From Sinohyriopsis cumingii (Eukaryota; Mollusca; Bivalvia; Unionida; Unionidae), in the NCBI GenBank assembly GCA_028554795.2, contig CM068828.1, positions 19,677,936 through 19,741,935 of the forward strand: 64,000 nt of DNA, written 5' to 3'. A program made the translations under genes and the position numbers. How positions within the stretch are numbered: the first letter of the stretch is position 1; each line of letters starts with the position of its first letter. The notes under the pieces were generated by a model, which worked only from the letters and a program-made list of their open reading frames with translations, was not told the DNA's origin and ran no database searches. This document shows positions 44,444 through 52,730 of the stretch, one piece after another.

Positions 44444-44809
44444 ATGTGCTCCAAACTAGCTAAACTCAACGAAGCCTACGTGAATTTGCATAGGGTCAGA
44501 CACAGTCTGATACCGAAGCCAGAAGAAATAGAGAATGTGAGAATGTTAAAAATCACTGAAGACCTGATAGAAGAGCTCTTCAGAGAAGAAATGAACAGGG
44601 AAAAAGAAGAATGGACAGAGAAGTACAGACTTCAGAGACAGCAGCAACAGCAGCAACAACAACAACAACAACAGCAGCAGCAACCTGAAGCTGACAGAGG
44701 CTTTGTCGATTGTCGTATCGACACCAAAGAGTTCTTCTTTTCTTTCCGAAGAAGCAGACCTATCGCCAGAAAGTCTATCCTCAGAGGACATCGCATTCTT
44801 AGAAACTAA
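44444..44809 (+). CDS. Accessory protein with polyglutamine, histone-type 3' end
   Basis: 121 residues from the ATG at 44444; an upstream TTG in frame was not used. It starts MCSKLAKLNEAYVNLHRVRH, similar in pattern to the start of the gene at 45300. A charged helix follows, then an uninterrupted run of about 17 glutamines, then FFFSFRRSRPIARKS and a basic end. No homologue recognised. The stop is 29 nt before a histone-type stem-loop, with a purine element and AATAAA (44918-44923) after it. Gene, promoter and 3' cassette together look like one unit duplicated to give the gene at 45300. Confidence 0.72.
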   Translation: MCSKLAKLNEAYVNLHRVRHSLIPKPEEIENVRMLKITEDLIEELFREEMNREKEEWTEKYRLQRQQQQQQQQQQQQQQQPEADRGFVDCRIDTKEFFFSFRRSRPIARKSILRGHRILRN

Positions 44810-44838
44810 AAAAAGAATGCCATAGCAAACAAAAAAAC

Positions 44839-44854
44839 AGCCCTTTTCAGGGCT
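44839..44854 (+). terminator. Histone-type mRNA 3' stem-loop after the gene at 44444
   Basis: AGCCCTTTTCAGGGCT followed by ACCCCA. It is a 6-bp stem with an A-T base pair at the bottom; the conserved second G-C pair and TTTC loop are kept. TAGAAAAGAAATAA follows at the histone downstream element position. Confidence 0.87.
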
Positions 44855-44923
44855 ACCCCAATACTCTAGAAAAGAAATAACGATCGATTTGCCAATGTGT
44901 AGGTAGAGTAGTGTGAAAATAAA

Positions 44924-45209
44924 CACTAACTCTTTTTTAAAAAATATGAGGGTATGTGTTTGTGTGTTAGTAAGTGCTTAAGTAAGTTGGTATGAATAGT
45001 AGATTAAAATCATGTTTTTTTGGTGTTTGAGGTGTATATTTGGAGTTAGATTGGATTGCTTTGCGTATGTGGATAGTCTAATGAAGTGATTTATAAAAAA
45101 TTTTAAAATAGTGATGGGTAGCATAAAAAAGTGAGTGAGTGTTTCTTTTAGGTCCGCGCGTTGTTGTTTTTGGTCATGATGTAGGTAACATCAATTTTAT
45201 GTTTTTTAG
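44924..45209. other. Spacer between paralogous accessory genes
   Basis: AT- and TG-rich sequence with a short TATGTGTTTGTGTGTTAG stretch related to the array at 45885-46689. No gene. Confidence 0.6.
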
Positions 45210-45241
45210 GGGGATGTTTTCCTTCACGTCCTCGCATTCAC

Positions 45242-45249
45242 TATAAATT
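45242..45249 (+). promoter_or_regulatory. TATA box of the gene at 45300
   Basis: TATAAATT, 58 nt before the ATG, preceded by the shared GATGTTTTCCTTCACGTCC element at about 45212-45230. Confidence 0.72.
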
Positions 45250-45299
45250 GAAACTCGCTGGGCAGTCTAGCTACCCTTGTTGATTGATCAACACCAAAA

Positions 45300-45686
45300 A
45301 TGAACACGAGACTGTCTAAACTGTTGGAACTTCATGTGCATCTGGAATATGCCAGGCGCCTGTTGAATGAACTGGCCGCGGAAGCCATTGTGGAGGAGGG
45401 AAGGATAAGAGAGGAGGAGGAAAGAAGAAAAAAAGAAGAGGAGGAGAGAAGATATAAAGAAGAAGAAGAAGAGGAAAGAAGATACAAAGAGGAGGAGAGA
45501 AGAAACAAAGAAGAGGAGGAGGAGAAGGAAAAGAAGAGAAGAAGAATAAATTTCAGAATCCCAGAGAGCGAAAATTGGGATTCTGAAGCGACATATCCTG
45601 CCTCTGCTCTCTCCCCCAAAAAAGTAAAAAGTAACTGGGGGATAAGATGTGTATGTGGCGCCAGGCCTGGAAGGTGCCACGATTAA
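45300..45686 (+). CDS. Glutamate/arginine-rich coiled-coil accessory protein, histone-type 3' end
   Basis: 128 residues. It starts MNTRLSKLLELHVHLEYARR, paralogous in pattern to the gene at 44444. Residues about 35-82 are an almost pure E/R/K helix with repeats of the form ERRYKEEEE, predicted to be a long charged single helix or coiled coil. The tail includes NFRIPESENWDSEA and CVCGARPGRCHD. No homologue recognised. A histone-type stem-loop begins 29 nt after the stop. It lies outside the core cluster, next to the right terminal region. Confidence 0.72.
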   Translation: MNTRLSKLLELHVHLEYARRLLNELAAEAIVEEGRIREEEERRKKEEEERRYKEEEEEERRYKEEERRNKEEEEEKEKKRRRINFRIPESENWDSEATYPASALSPKKVKSNWGIRCVCGARPGRCHD

Positions 45687-45714
45687 CCAGGTGTCCATGA
45701 AGTTCCAAAAAAAC

Positions 45715-45730
45715 AGCCCTTTTCAGGGCT
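45715..45730 (+). terminator. Histone-type mRNA 3' stem-loop after the gene at 45300
   Basis: AGCCCTTTTCAGGGCT followed by ACCCA (45731-45735), then TAGAAAAGAAATAA at the downstream-element position. The distal AATAAA seen after the gene at 44444 is changed to AATATAAA here. Confidence 0.9.
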
Positions 45731-45884
45731 ACCCAATACTCTAGAAAAGAAATAACCATCAATTTGCCAATGTGTAGGTAGAGTAGTGTGAATATAAACA
45801 CTAACTCTTTTCTAAGATAGTGTGAGGGTATGTGTTTGTGTGTTGGTGCTTGTAAGAGCTAAGGTATGTTTGTGTGAATAGTAG

Positions 45885-46689
45885 ATTATGGGTTTCTTTA
45901 TTGTTTCTTAGCGTATGTGGAGAGTATAGTTTGGGTTTTGTAACCGCTAACGTACGATTGTGTGGATAGTAGATTATGGATTTTGTTTATTGTTTCTTAG
46001 CGTATGTGGAGAGTATAGTTTGGGTTTTGTAACCGCTCACGTACGATTGTGTGGATAGTAGATTATGGATTTGTTTATTGTTTCTTAGCGTATGTGTTTG
46101 TGTGTTTGTGTTTGTGTGTTTGTGTTTGTACCCGCTCACGTAAGATTGTGTGGATAGTAGATTATGGATTTGTTTATCGTTTCTTAGCGTATGTGTTTGT
46201 GTGTTTGTGTTTGTGTGTTTGTGTTTGTACCCGCTCACGTAAGATTGTGTGGATAGTAGATTATGGATTTGTTTATTGTTTCTTAGCGTATGTGTTTGTG
46301 TATTTGTGTTTGTGTGTTTGTGTTTGTGTGTTTGTGTTTGTGTGTTTGTGTTTGTACCCGCTCACGTACGATTGTGTGGATAGTAGATTATGGATTTGTT
46401 TATTGTTTCTTAGCGTATGTGTTTGTGTGTTTGTGTTTGTGTGTTTGTGTTTGTACCCGCTCACGTAAGATTGTGTGGATAGTAGATTATGGATTTGTTT
46501 ATTGTTTCTTAGCGTATGTGTTTGTGTATTTGTGTTTGTGTGTTTGTGTTTGTGTGTTTGTGTTTGTACCCGCTCACATACGATTGTGTGGATAGTAGAT
46601 TATGGATTTGTTTATCGTTTCTTAGCGTATGTGTTTGTGTATTTGTGTTTGTGTGTTTGTGTTTGTGTGTTTGTGTTTGTACCCGCTCA
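45885..46689. repeat. TG-rich tandem array abutting the right TIR
   Basis: About nine units sharing CGCTCACGTACGATTGTGTG and TAGATTATGGATTTGTTTAT. The first two carry a GTGGAGAGTATAG segment, and later ones a variable number of TTTGTGTGTTTGTG repeats. The array stops exactly where the right TIR begins. Cysteine/valine-rich frames across it are artefacts. Confidence 0.92.
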
Positions 46690-46718
46690 TTGAGTCATCC
46701 ACCCTTGTGTCTTCCATG

Positions 46719-46913
46719 ATGTTTAGGACGGACATGCTCATGTATGTCAGGTCCAAGTGGACTGTTGTTGATAGGACAGATACTAGTCAATGGATGAGGA
46801 GAGTTTACATAGAAAGACAAGGATGTCTCAAGAGGGTACTTGTGTATGGACCGGTAGTTAGAAGGAGTTTAAGAAGAAGAAGAAGAAGATGTGACAGATG
46901 CCATCTATGTTAA
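46719..46913 (+). CDS. Outward-facing TIR gene, right copy, without its own promoter
   Basis: Same small arginine-rich product as 30010-30243, with one extra arginine. The TIR boundary removes the left copy's ATG and TATA box. The first usable ATG within the TIR is at 46719; an open extension leads back into the TG-rich array and is probably not real coding sequence. The histone-type stem-loop is retained 25 nt after the stop. Expression of this copy would need a promoter in or beyond the array. Confidence 0.5.
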   Translation: MFRTDMLMYVRSKWTVVDRTDTSQWMRRVYIERQGCLKRVLVYGPVVRRSLRRRRRRCDRCHLC

Positions 46914-46937
46914 TATTAATATTAACATAAACCCAAA

Positions 46938-46953
46938 GGCCCTTTTCAGGGCC
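46938..46953 (+). terminator. Histone-type mRNA 3' stem-loop, right TIR
   Basis: GGCCCTTTTCAGGGCC, preceded by ACCCAAA and followed by AGCCA. AAAAGAG at 46968-46974 is the best U7-complementary downstream element of the set. Confidence 0.9.
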
Positions 46954-47683
46954 AGCCATATTTCTCGAAAAGAGATAGCCTTTCCATTGCCTACCCCTTT
47001 TCTAAATTTAAATTTAAATTTAAATTTAAAAAAAACTTTTTTTTTAAAAAAAAAAAAAAAAATCCCACATTCAATTCCCCTTGTCCCTAGACAAACCCAA
47101 ACTCTATTCCCATGTTAATTTCCCTTGTCCCTAGACAGACCCAAACTCTATGTTAAATTCCCATTGTCCCTAGAGTGACCCACGATTTTTCTCCATGTTA
47201 AATTTCCATTGTCCCTAGAGTGTCCCAGGGGTCTTTTTAATGCTAAGTCCCATTGTCCCTAGGGTATCCCACTTAACTATTCTGGTGTGTGGCAAAGGTA
47301 GAACTGCTGATGAACTGATGATGAAGGCAGGACAAAATGTCTGCAACTCTCCCAGAATGCAGAAGTAACTGAAGTTGAACAATTCCTTTCCATCATAAAA
47401 TCAACAGATGTTGGTGCTCTGGTCCAAGGTGTTGATGGAGCGGGAGGAGCAGGGCAGAACTCTAAGGGTCAAAGGGGGAACATTCTCAATGGAGGCTTGG
47501 ACGGCTGAATCGTGCCATCACACTGGATATTCTAGAATTGATAACATCATTTGAGTACATGAAGTGAGGCTAAGATCTCCTGTAATACTTGAGACTTAGC
47601 TGGTGAAGAGTGACAAGTTCTGCCACTCACTAAATTCATAGAGCTCACTGAATTAAAAACCGTGACTTCCAAGTGGTCACTGA

Positions 47684-48260
47684 TTAAGGAGTCTCATCTT
47701 GTGGCACATAGTTGAGAAAATGGGAAGCAACATCTGCTGTAATGTGAGGAACAAAGCTGGCATTGTAACAAATGAGTGTCTCGAGGCAGAATATGGGTCC
47801 GACTGGTCCCTGTAAATGCTTGCATAGGTCAGGTTCAATGAAGTGTAAGCCAGGCTGTTTCTGGTGACTGAGCCATATGATTTGTTCCTTTGGCTCTTCA
47901 TTATCACTAGTATATGGCCTAGCCCAGCTGAAATGGAAATAGACCATCTGTGTGGGAAGGATCATCAGATTGGGATGGGTTATGGGATGTTTGATCCACA
48001 TATCTGTGTGGTAAGGATCATCAGATTGGTATGGGTCATGGGATGTTTGATCCACATAACTGTGTGGGAAGGATTATCAAATTGGTATGGGTCATGGGAT
48101 GTTTGATCCACATAACTGCGTGGTAAGGATCATCAAATTGGGATGGGTCATGGGATGTTTGATCCACATAACTGGTCCATGTGTCTGCTGAGTGAGAGGG
48201 AACATTGCTGTTTGTTTCCCTTTGCTGTTCTGCAATAGAAATCAAGTCAAACCCTGATGA
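47684..48260 (-). pseudogene. DIRS-like gag-region fragment with 59-bp repeat
   Basis: The minus-strand frame 47684-48055 (123 codons) contains LCKHLQGPVGPIFCLETLIC and lies where DIRS ORF1 is expected. Its upstream part is built from four copies of a 59-bp unit including GGATGTTTGATCCACATAAC. I recognise no domain; the assignment is positional. Confidence 0.45.
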
Positions 48261-48802
48261 GGCAAGGCTGATAGGAGTTGCCAGTAATGCTGAGTCTTGT
48301 GGGGGTGATTTGGGTGTCAGAACTTTTTCAGAGCATGTCCAATTGTCCAGTACTTAGTGGCTGAAGGGTAGGAGCAGACTTATCTCCAATGTCTGCCAGA
48401 AATTCTCGCACTGAGGGAATGTAGCATGGAGACATATGACATCATTGATATGGAATTACACATATATTAGGAGTTTTTTTTATAAGCACTAGAGACTTGC
48501 ACATACAAAAAATAATTATATCCCAAACTTAATGTGAAGTTGCTTAGGCTCAATGTGTAAGTATCTAAAAGTGTGATGATGACAATGTGTTAGAAAACTG
48601 TAAAGGCAGAATATTGTCTACATAGTAAGAGATAAAGTTGGAAATATAGATGGAATATACTTTTCCTCAGAAGTGCAAAAATACTCCAACTTGTAATAGT
48701 ATATCTTCCAAGTATATTCTGGCTTTTGCAAGGTCTCTCATGACAAGAGCATGCTTCTTGGCATGAACAGAAGTACTAGCAGACAGGTTTGCTGGTTTTT
48801 CT

Positions 48803-48953
48803 GCCAAGCCTTATACCTAAGGGGAGATTGCTCTGCCCAACTGCCACCAAGGTCAACAGACAAATTTAGCTCCCTTTAGCTCAAAGTAGTATCTGGGAGA
48901 CTGGATTTGCAAGGCAGTACTGTAGTAGCTTTCCTAAGGTATTATGATTGGGT
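48803..48953. repeat. DIRS-like inverted terminal repeat, right copy
   Basis: Complement of the left repeat at 25169, including CCTTATACCTAAGGGGAGAT and the terminal AAGGTATTATGATTGGGT. Confidence 0.85.
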
Positions 48954-49440
48954 AACATATTTAAACAAGGCAATATCCCCAATTTAAGATAAGGTATTAT
49001 GACTGGGTAGTGTATTTACACAAGGCAACACCCCCAATTTAAGATAAGGTATTATGATTGGGTAGTGTATTTAACAAGGCAATACCCCCAATTTAAGATA
49101 AGGTATTATGATTGGGCAACATATTTAAACAAGGCAACACCCCAATTTAAGATAAGATATTACAATTTGGTAGTGTATTTAAAGAAGAAACAATGCAACA
49201 CCCCCAATTTAAGATAAGGTAATATGACTGGGTAGTGTATTTACACAAGGCAATACCCCCAATTTAAGATAAGGTATTAAGATTGGGTAGTGTATTTAAA
49301 CAAGGCAACACCCCCAATTTAATAAAAGGTATTATGATTGGGCAAAGTATTTAAACAAGACAACACCCCCAGTTTAAGATAAGATATTATGACTGGGTAG
49401 AGTATTTAAAGAAGAAACAAGGCAACATCTCCAATTTAAG
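48937..49440. repeat. 55-bp minisatellite seeded by the DIRS terminus
   Basis: About nine units of AAGGTATTATGATTGGGTAG plus a GGCAACACCCCCAATTTAAG segment. The first part of each unit is the terminal sequence of the DIRS inverted repeat, so the array appears to have grown from the element end plus adjacent host sequence. Confidence 0.88.
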
Positions 49441-49567
49441 ATAATTTCAACTAACCACCTTTCCATCCCAAAACCAAATAAAGAACGCTTTAAGAAAAGG
49501 TTTCAATATTCAGGTTCACTGATCTGGAAAAGAATCCCAAAGGAAATATGAAAAAGTGCAAATATAA

Positions 49568-49598
<31 letters not shown>

Positions 49599-52589
49599 CA
49601 TTTGCATTTGGTGTAAACTGAGGACATTCGTGAGATTACACACCAACGTACTGAGGACACATCTCCAAAATGGTAAAATCTTGCTTCTTCCAACTATTTT
49701 AGCCTAGAATAATGTTAAATCATGATTTGTAGGAAGGTCCCTGTTTACACGCTTGGTACTTGTTCGCAATTTTGGAGTGTATCTTTCTTCCAAAGCTGGC
49801 GATATACATGCCTGAAACCATGTCCTTGATTGCCTGGTGGAAAACTTGTAGAGAGATCTCCACTATCAAATTACACATTGCAAAAACATTATCTCCCTTT
49901 AGATCCAAGCATCAGATACCAGCTACTTAGCTAAACTATAAGAAGATAAGCTGGTGCATATAACAGTCCTTGGTATTTTTTATTAATATTTCATGCATGT
50001 GACACAGCAGTGTTGGGAAACTCACAATACATTCATACCATACATGCCCAATACAGGCAAATAAATCTACAACATGTACAAAAGAATTACATCAAAATGC
50101 TATGGAAATAAGCACAAATTCATTGTAGACTTGTACAGAAATTGCTAATTACCTGACCCATCTGTAAAGCTAAACATCCTGTTTGCAGCGAGATTTTACC
50201 CATGTAAAGATATTGAAAAGACATCCTTTATTTTATGATCATTAAATGAGCTCTATCCGCCCCTATTTCATCATTTGCTTAGTATTCAAACAGGAGAGAA
50301 CAGATGTGAATCAAGTTACATGCACAGAACTTCAGTAAATATATTGAAAGATAAATTTATTATACAGAGGTCAAACATTTATCATCAAGATGATCAGTTC
50401 CAAAATGAAAAATTTAATTACAGCAATATGTTTTTATTATCACGCTCTTAAGACCTGCGACTAAATGTGCAAGCAATCATAAACTGTTGAATGCATTCAA
50501 CATTGTTCTTTTAAATATATATACTTGCTTCATTTGGTGACTTGATGACTTTGCTAAACATATCATGAATTATATTTGTATCGATAGTTCTGTTCTAAAT
50601 GAAGTTTTATTAAAACAAGACACAACATGTACAAACAAGGCGTCAATCTATATTGCTTTCCCAAATTTAAAGAGGTTTTTAACAATAGCCAAAACACTCA
50701 GGATGTTCTACTGGACCAACTTGTATTTACAACTTAAAAGAACATTTATTTAGCGCTGCATTAAACTATAATTCTTACTCATTTAGTCTTTTTTCAGTAT
50801 GTTTTATACATAAGGTGACACAGAAAAAAAAGCTGTTTAAAACTTCCTATCAGCGATACAAAACACCTTTACGTGGTATCGTGAATTAGCAAATGTATAA
50901 ACTAAGTGATTTGGAAGTTGAACCAAGAGAGTGTTGTACCATTAAAGTATATTCTTGTTCATTCATGGCTCTAGAACAATAAAACAGGATAAACTGTTTG
51001 TAAAAAGTTATTAGAAAATTATCCCCATCCACTAACTCTATACATACATGTACTCTCATAGAACTCTGTTCTTCACTTCTGCAATTACTGAACTTTAAAG
51101 CTATTTAGAAGGTTTCAATTCAGTTAACATAGATAAGTTGTTTTGTTTGTTGTTATCGATGTTTTAGTCTATCATCATTCTTTGTGCTGAGGTTGAGATA
51201 AAACACTATACAGATTACAACAGAAATAATGTTGTATGCATCATCGATTTATTCAGCCAAAGTGACTTGAAAAATCCAAAGTCTCCATGAAATACACAAT
51301 ATGGGTAATACAAACATTCATTTTTATTTTCAACATTACATCTGCACAGGCCAGAGAGAGAGAGAGGATTTGTATGCATATTATGCAACGAAGATATTAC
51401 TCTATTTTGTCAAAAGGTGAATAGTCATAGCCGATAAGGTGTGTTTCCTGCCATAAATGCTCAAATCCAGCCAAATAGTATTGTTACAAGCCAAGGGTAT
51501 TTGACTGACCGAGTGGTGTAAAACCCTGGCACGATTCCGCTACAAGTCATAAGTTTACCCCAAATTTCCAAAGACTTCTTTACAACTTCAGTTGTAAATT
51601 AGAAAGCCAGATGTGTATATTCTTTAAATTTTTCACTAATCAATGCAAAACCAAAGATCTCAGAATTTGCCAAATATCTATCAACTGCACATCTGCATGG
51701 TTTCTCTTCATCAACTTTCCGTACTGTCAGTAGTTCATGCCGTAGAAACCATACAACTATCCTCTAACACAGGGAACTATTTTTACTATGCCACCTTAGG
51801 CCTGTCAATTCATGGTTTCAAGGCACATTTCTCCAGTATGACCTGCAATTAAGCTCAGATCACACTTGCCACCATGGCGACATAAACGGTATCTGCTGAG
51901 TCCCTTCTTGTTTATTCCTTTGTGTAATTTACTGGTCTCCTACCGTAAATACTACCACTGCAGTCACACCACCAATGTACACCAGGGACACTCCTGTGGT
52001 TTTGACCTGAATTCACTAAAAGTCAACCAAGGCATCATGGAAACTCACTAACACTTCACTCCGTGACATTTGCTCCTACTAAATGGCTAATTATTTTGGG
52101 CTAATAATATTTCCATTCCACCGAGTTCCAATAATCAAACAAGTAATCACACAAATCTAAGAATTCCTTAAAACTGGGTGCTATAATCAAATGTGCATAC
52201 TCCAAATTAGCACAATATGATCGCCAAAGCGGTGGATTTGTCCAAAGTGTGTTATGTCATACTAAAGTCTAACTGCAGGACAATCAGTCAATAAATAAAT
52301 TCATCAGTCAGTCAATAAAAACAAGATATATATTCAGTTAATAATTTAATTGCCCTAAAAAATAGTTGTAGATAAAACACTTATGGAGGTTACAGTTATT
52401 CACTAGTTAATGCTAGTATGTGATTTAGAATTGATTTTAACGTAGTTTTAACAATCTTTTAGTCATATCACTATGATGTCTGCAGTGTGGCAGTTTATAG
52501 TCATGTCGAGCATTGGAGCATCACGCCGCAGACATGTAGCATGAAATCCCACAAAGTCACATTATTTTGACACCAGGCTGGCTAGTCAT
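49441..52589. other. Long intronic stretch, nothing firmly recognised
   Basis: A GT microsatellite lies at 49568-49598 and an AGAG tract near 51353-51365. A 62-codon minus-strand frame at 49720-49908 (containing NVFAMCNLIVEISLQVFHQA) looks more protein-like than its surroundings but matches nothing I know and is not myosin. Otherwise AT-rich and anonymous. Confidence 0.45.
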
Positions 52590-52730
52590 AACACTAACCT
52601 CTTAATGCTGAGCACCTAGCAAGGCAGCTGTTAGTACCATTTTCATGTCTTTGTTATGACTTGGCCTTGGTTCGAACCTGCAACCTCCCGCATCCGAGGC
52701 AGACACTCTAACCACTAGGCCACCTGAGTG
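52590..52730 (-). mobile_element. tRNA-headed SINE (second family)
   Basis: The minus strand starts with a tRNA-like head: GGTGGCCTAGTGGTTAGAGT (A box) and GGTTCGAACC (B box at 52669-52678). The body includes TACTAACAGCTGCCTTGC and GTGCTCAGCATTAAG. It lacks a proper tRNA acceptor and 3' end, so it is read as a SINE rather than a tRNA gene. Confidence 0.7.

Larger units (their letters stand above)
29638..47281 (+). mobile_element. Polinton/Maverick element, 17.6 kb, nested in the DIRS-like element
   Basis: Bounded by terminal inverted repeats of about 593 bp that start with AGTAGTTAAG (left) and AATAGTTAAG (right, complement). Flanked by the 6-bp duplication CTGGTG. It contains the diagnostic Polinton set: protein-primed DNA polymerase B, retroviral-type integrase, packaging ATPase, penton-like minor capsid protein and double-jelly-roll major capsid protein, plus accessory genes. 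The element is near full length and its TIRs are almost identical, so insertion is fairly recent. Four in-frame stops and a frameshift show this copy is no longer fully functional. No protease gene was found. Confidence 0.96.
46690..47281. repeat. Polinton right terminal inverted repeat
   Basis: Inverse complement of 29638-30230, with the same five subterminal iterations, AAATTTAAA tract, palindrome and stem-loop. The terminus reads AATAGTTAAG on the complement, one base different from the left end. Confidence 0.95.
47282..48953 (-). mobile_element. DIRS-like retrotransposon, right (5') part
   Basis: Continuation of the element at 25169-29637 beyond the Polinton. It starts with the second CTGGTG target copy (47282-47287) and ends in the inverted terminal repeat at 48803-48953. 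It contains gag-region frames and a 59-bp tandem repeat at about 47940-48180. Confidence 0.82.

Noticed and set aside
46049..46693. Cysteine/valine-rich open frames across the TG-rich array, and the minus-strand HTNTNTQT frames
   Set aside because: They are translations of the tandem repeat, open on both strands, with no independent coding evidence.
29638..47281. The capsid-encoding segment as a contaminating free virus
   Set aside because: It has TIRs, a 6-bp target duplication and a split DIRS-like element on both sides, so it is integrated in the host genome.
52655..52730. A functional tRNA gene
   Set aside because: A and B boxes are present, but acceptor pairing and a proper 3' end are not. 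The sequence continues into a SINE-like body.
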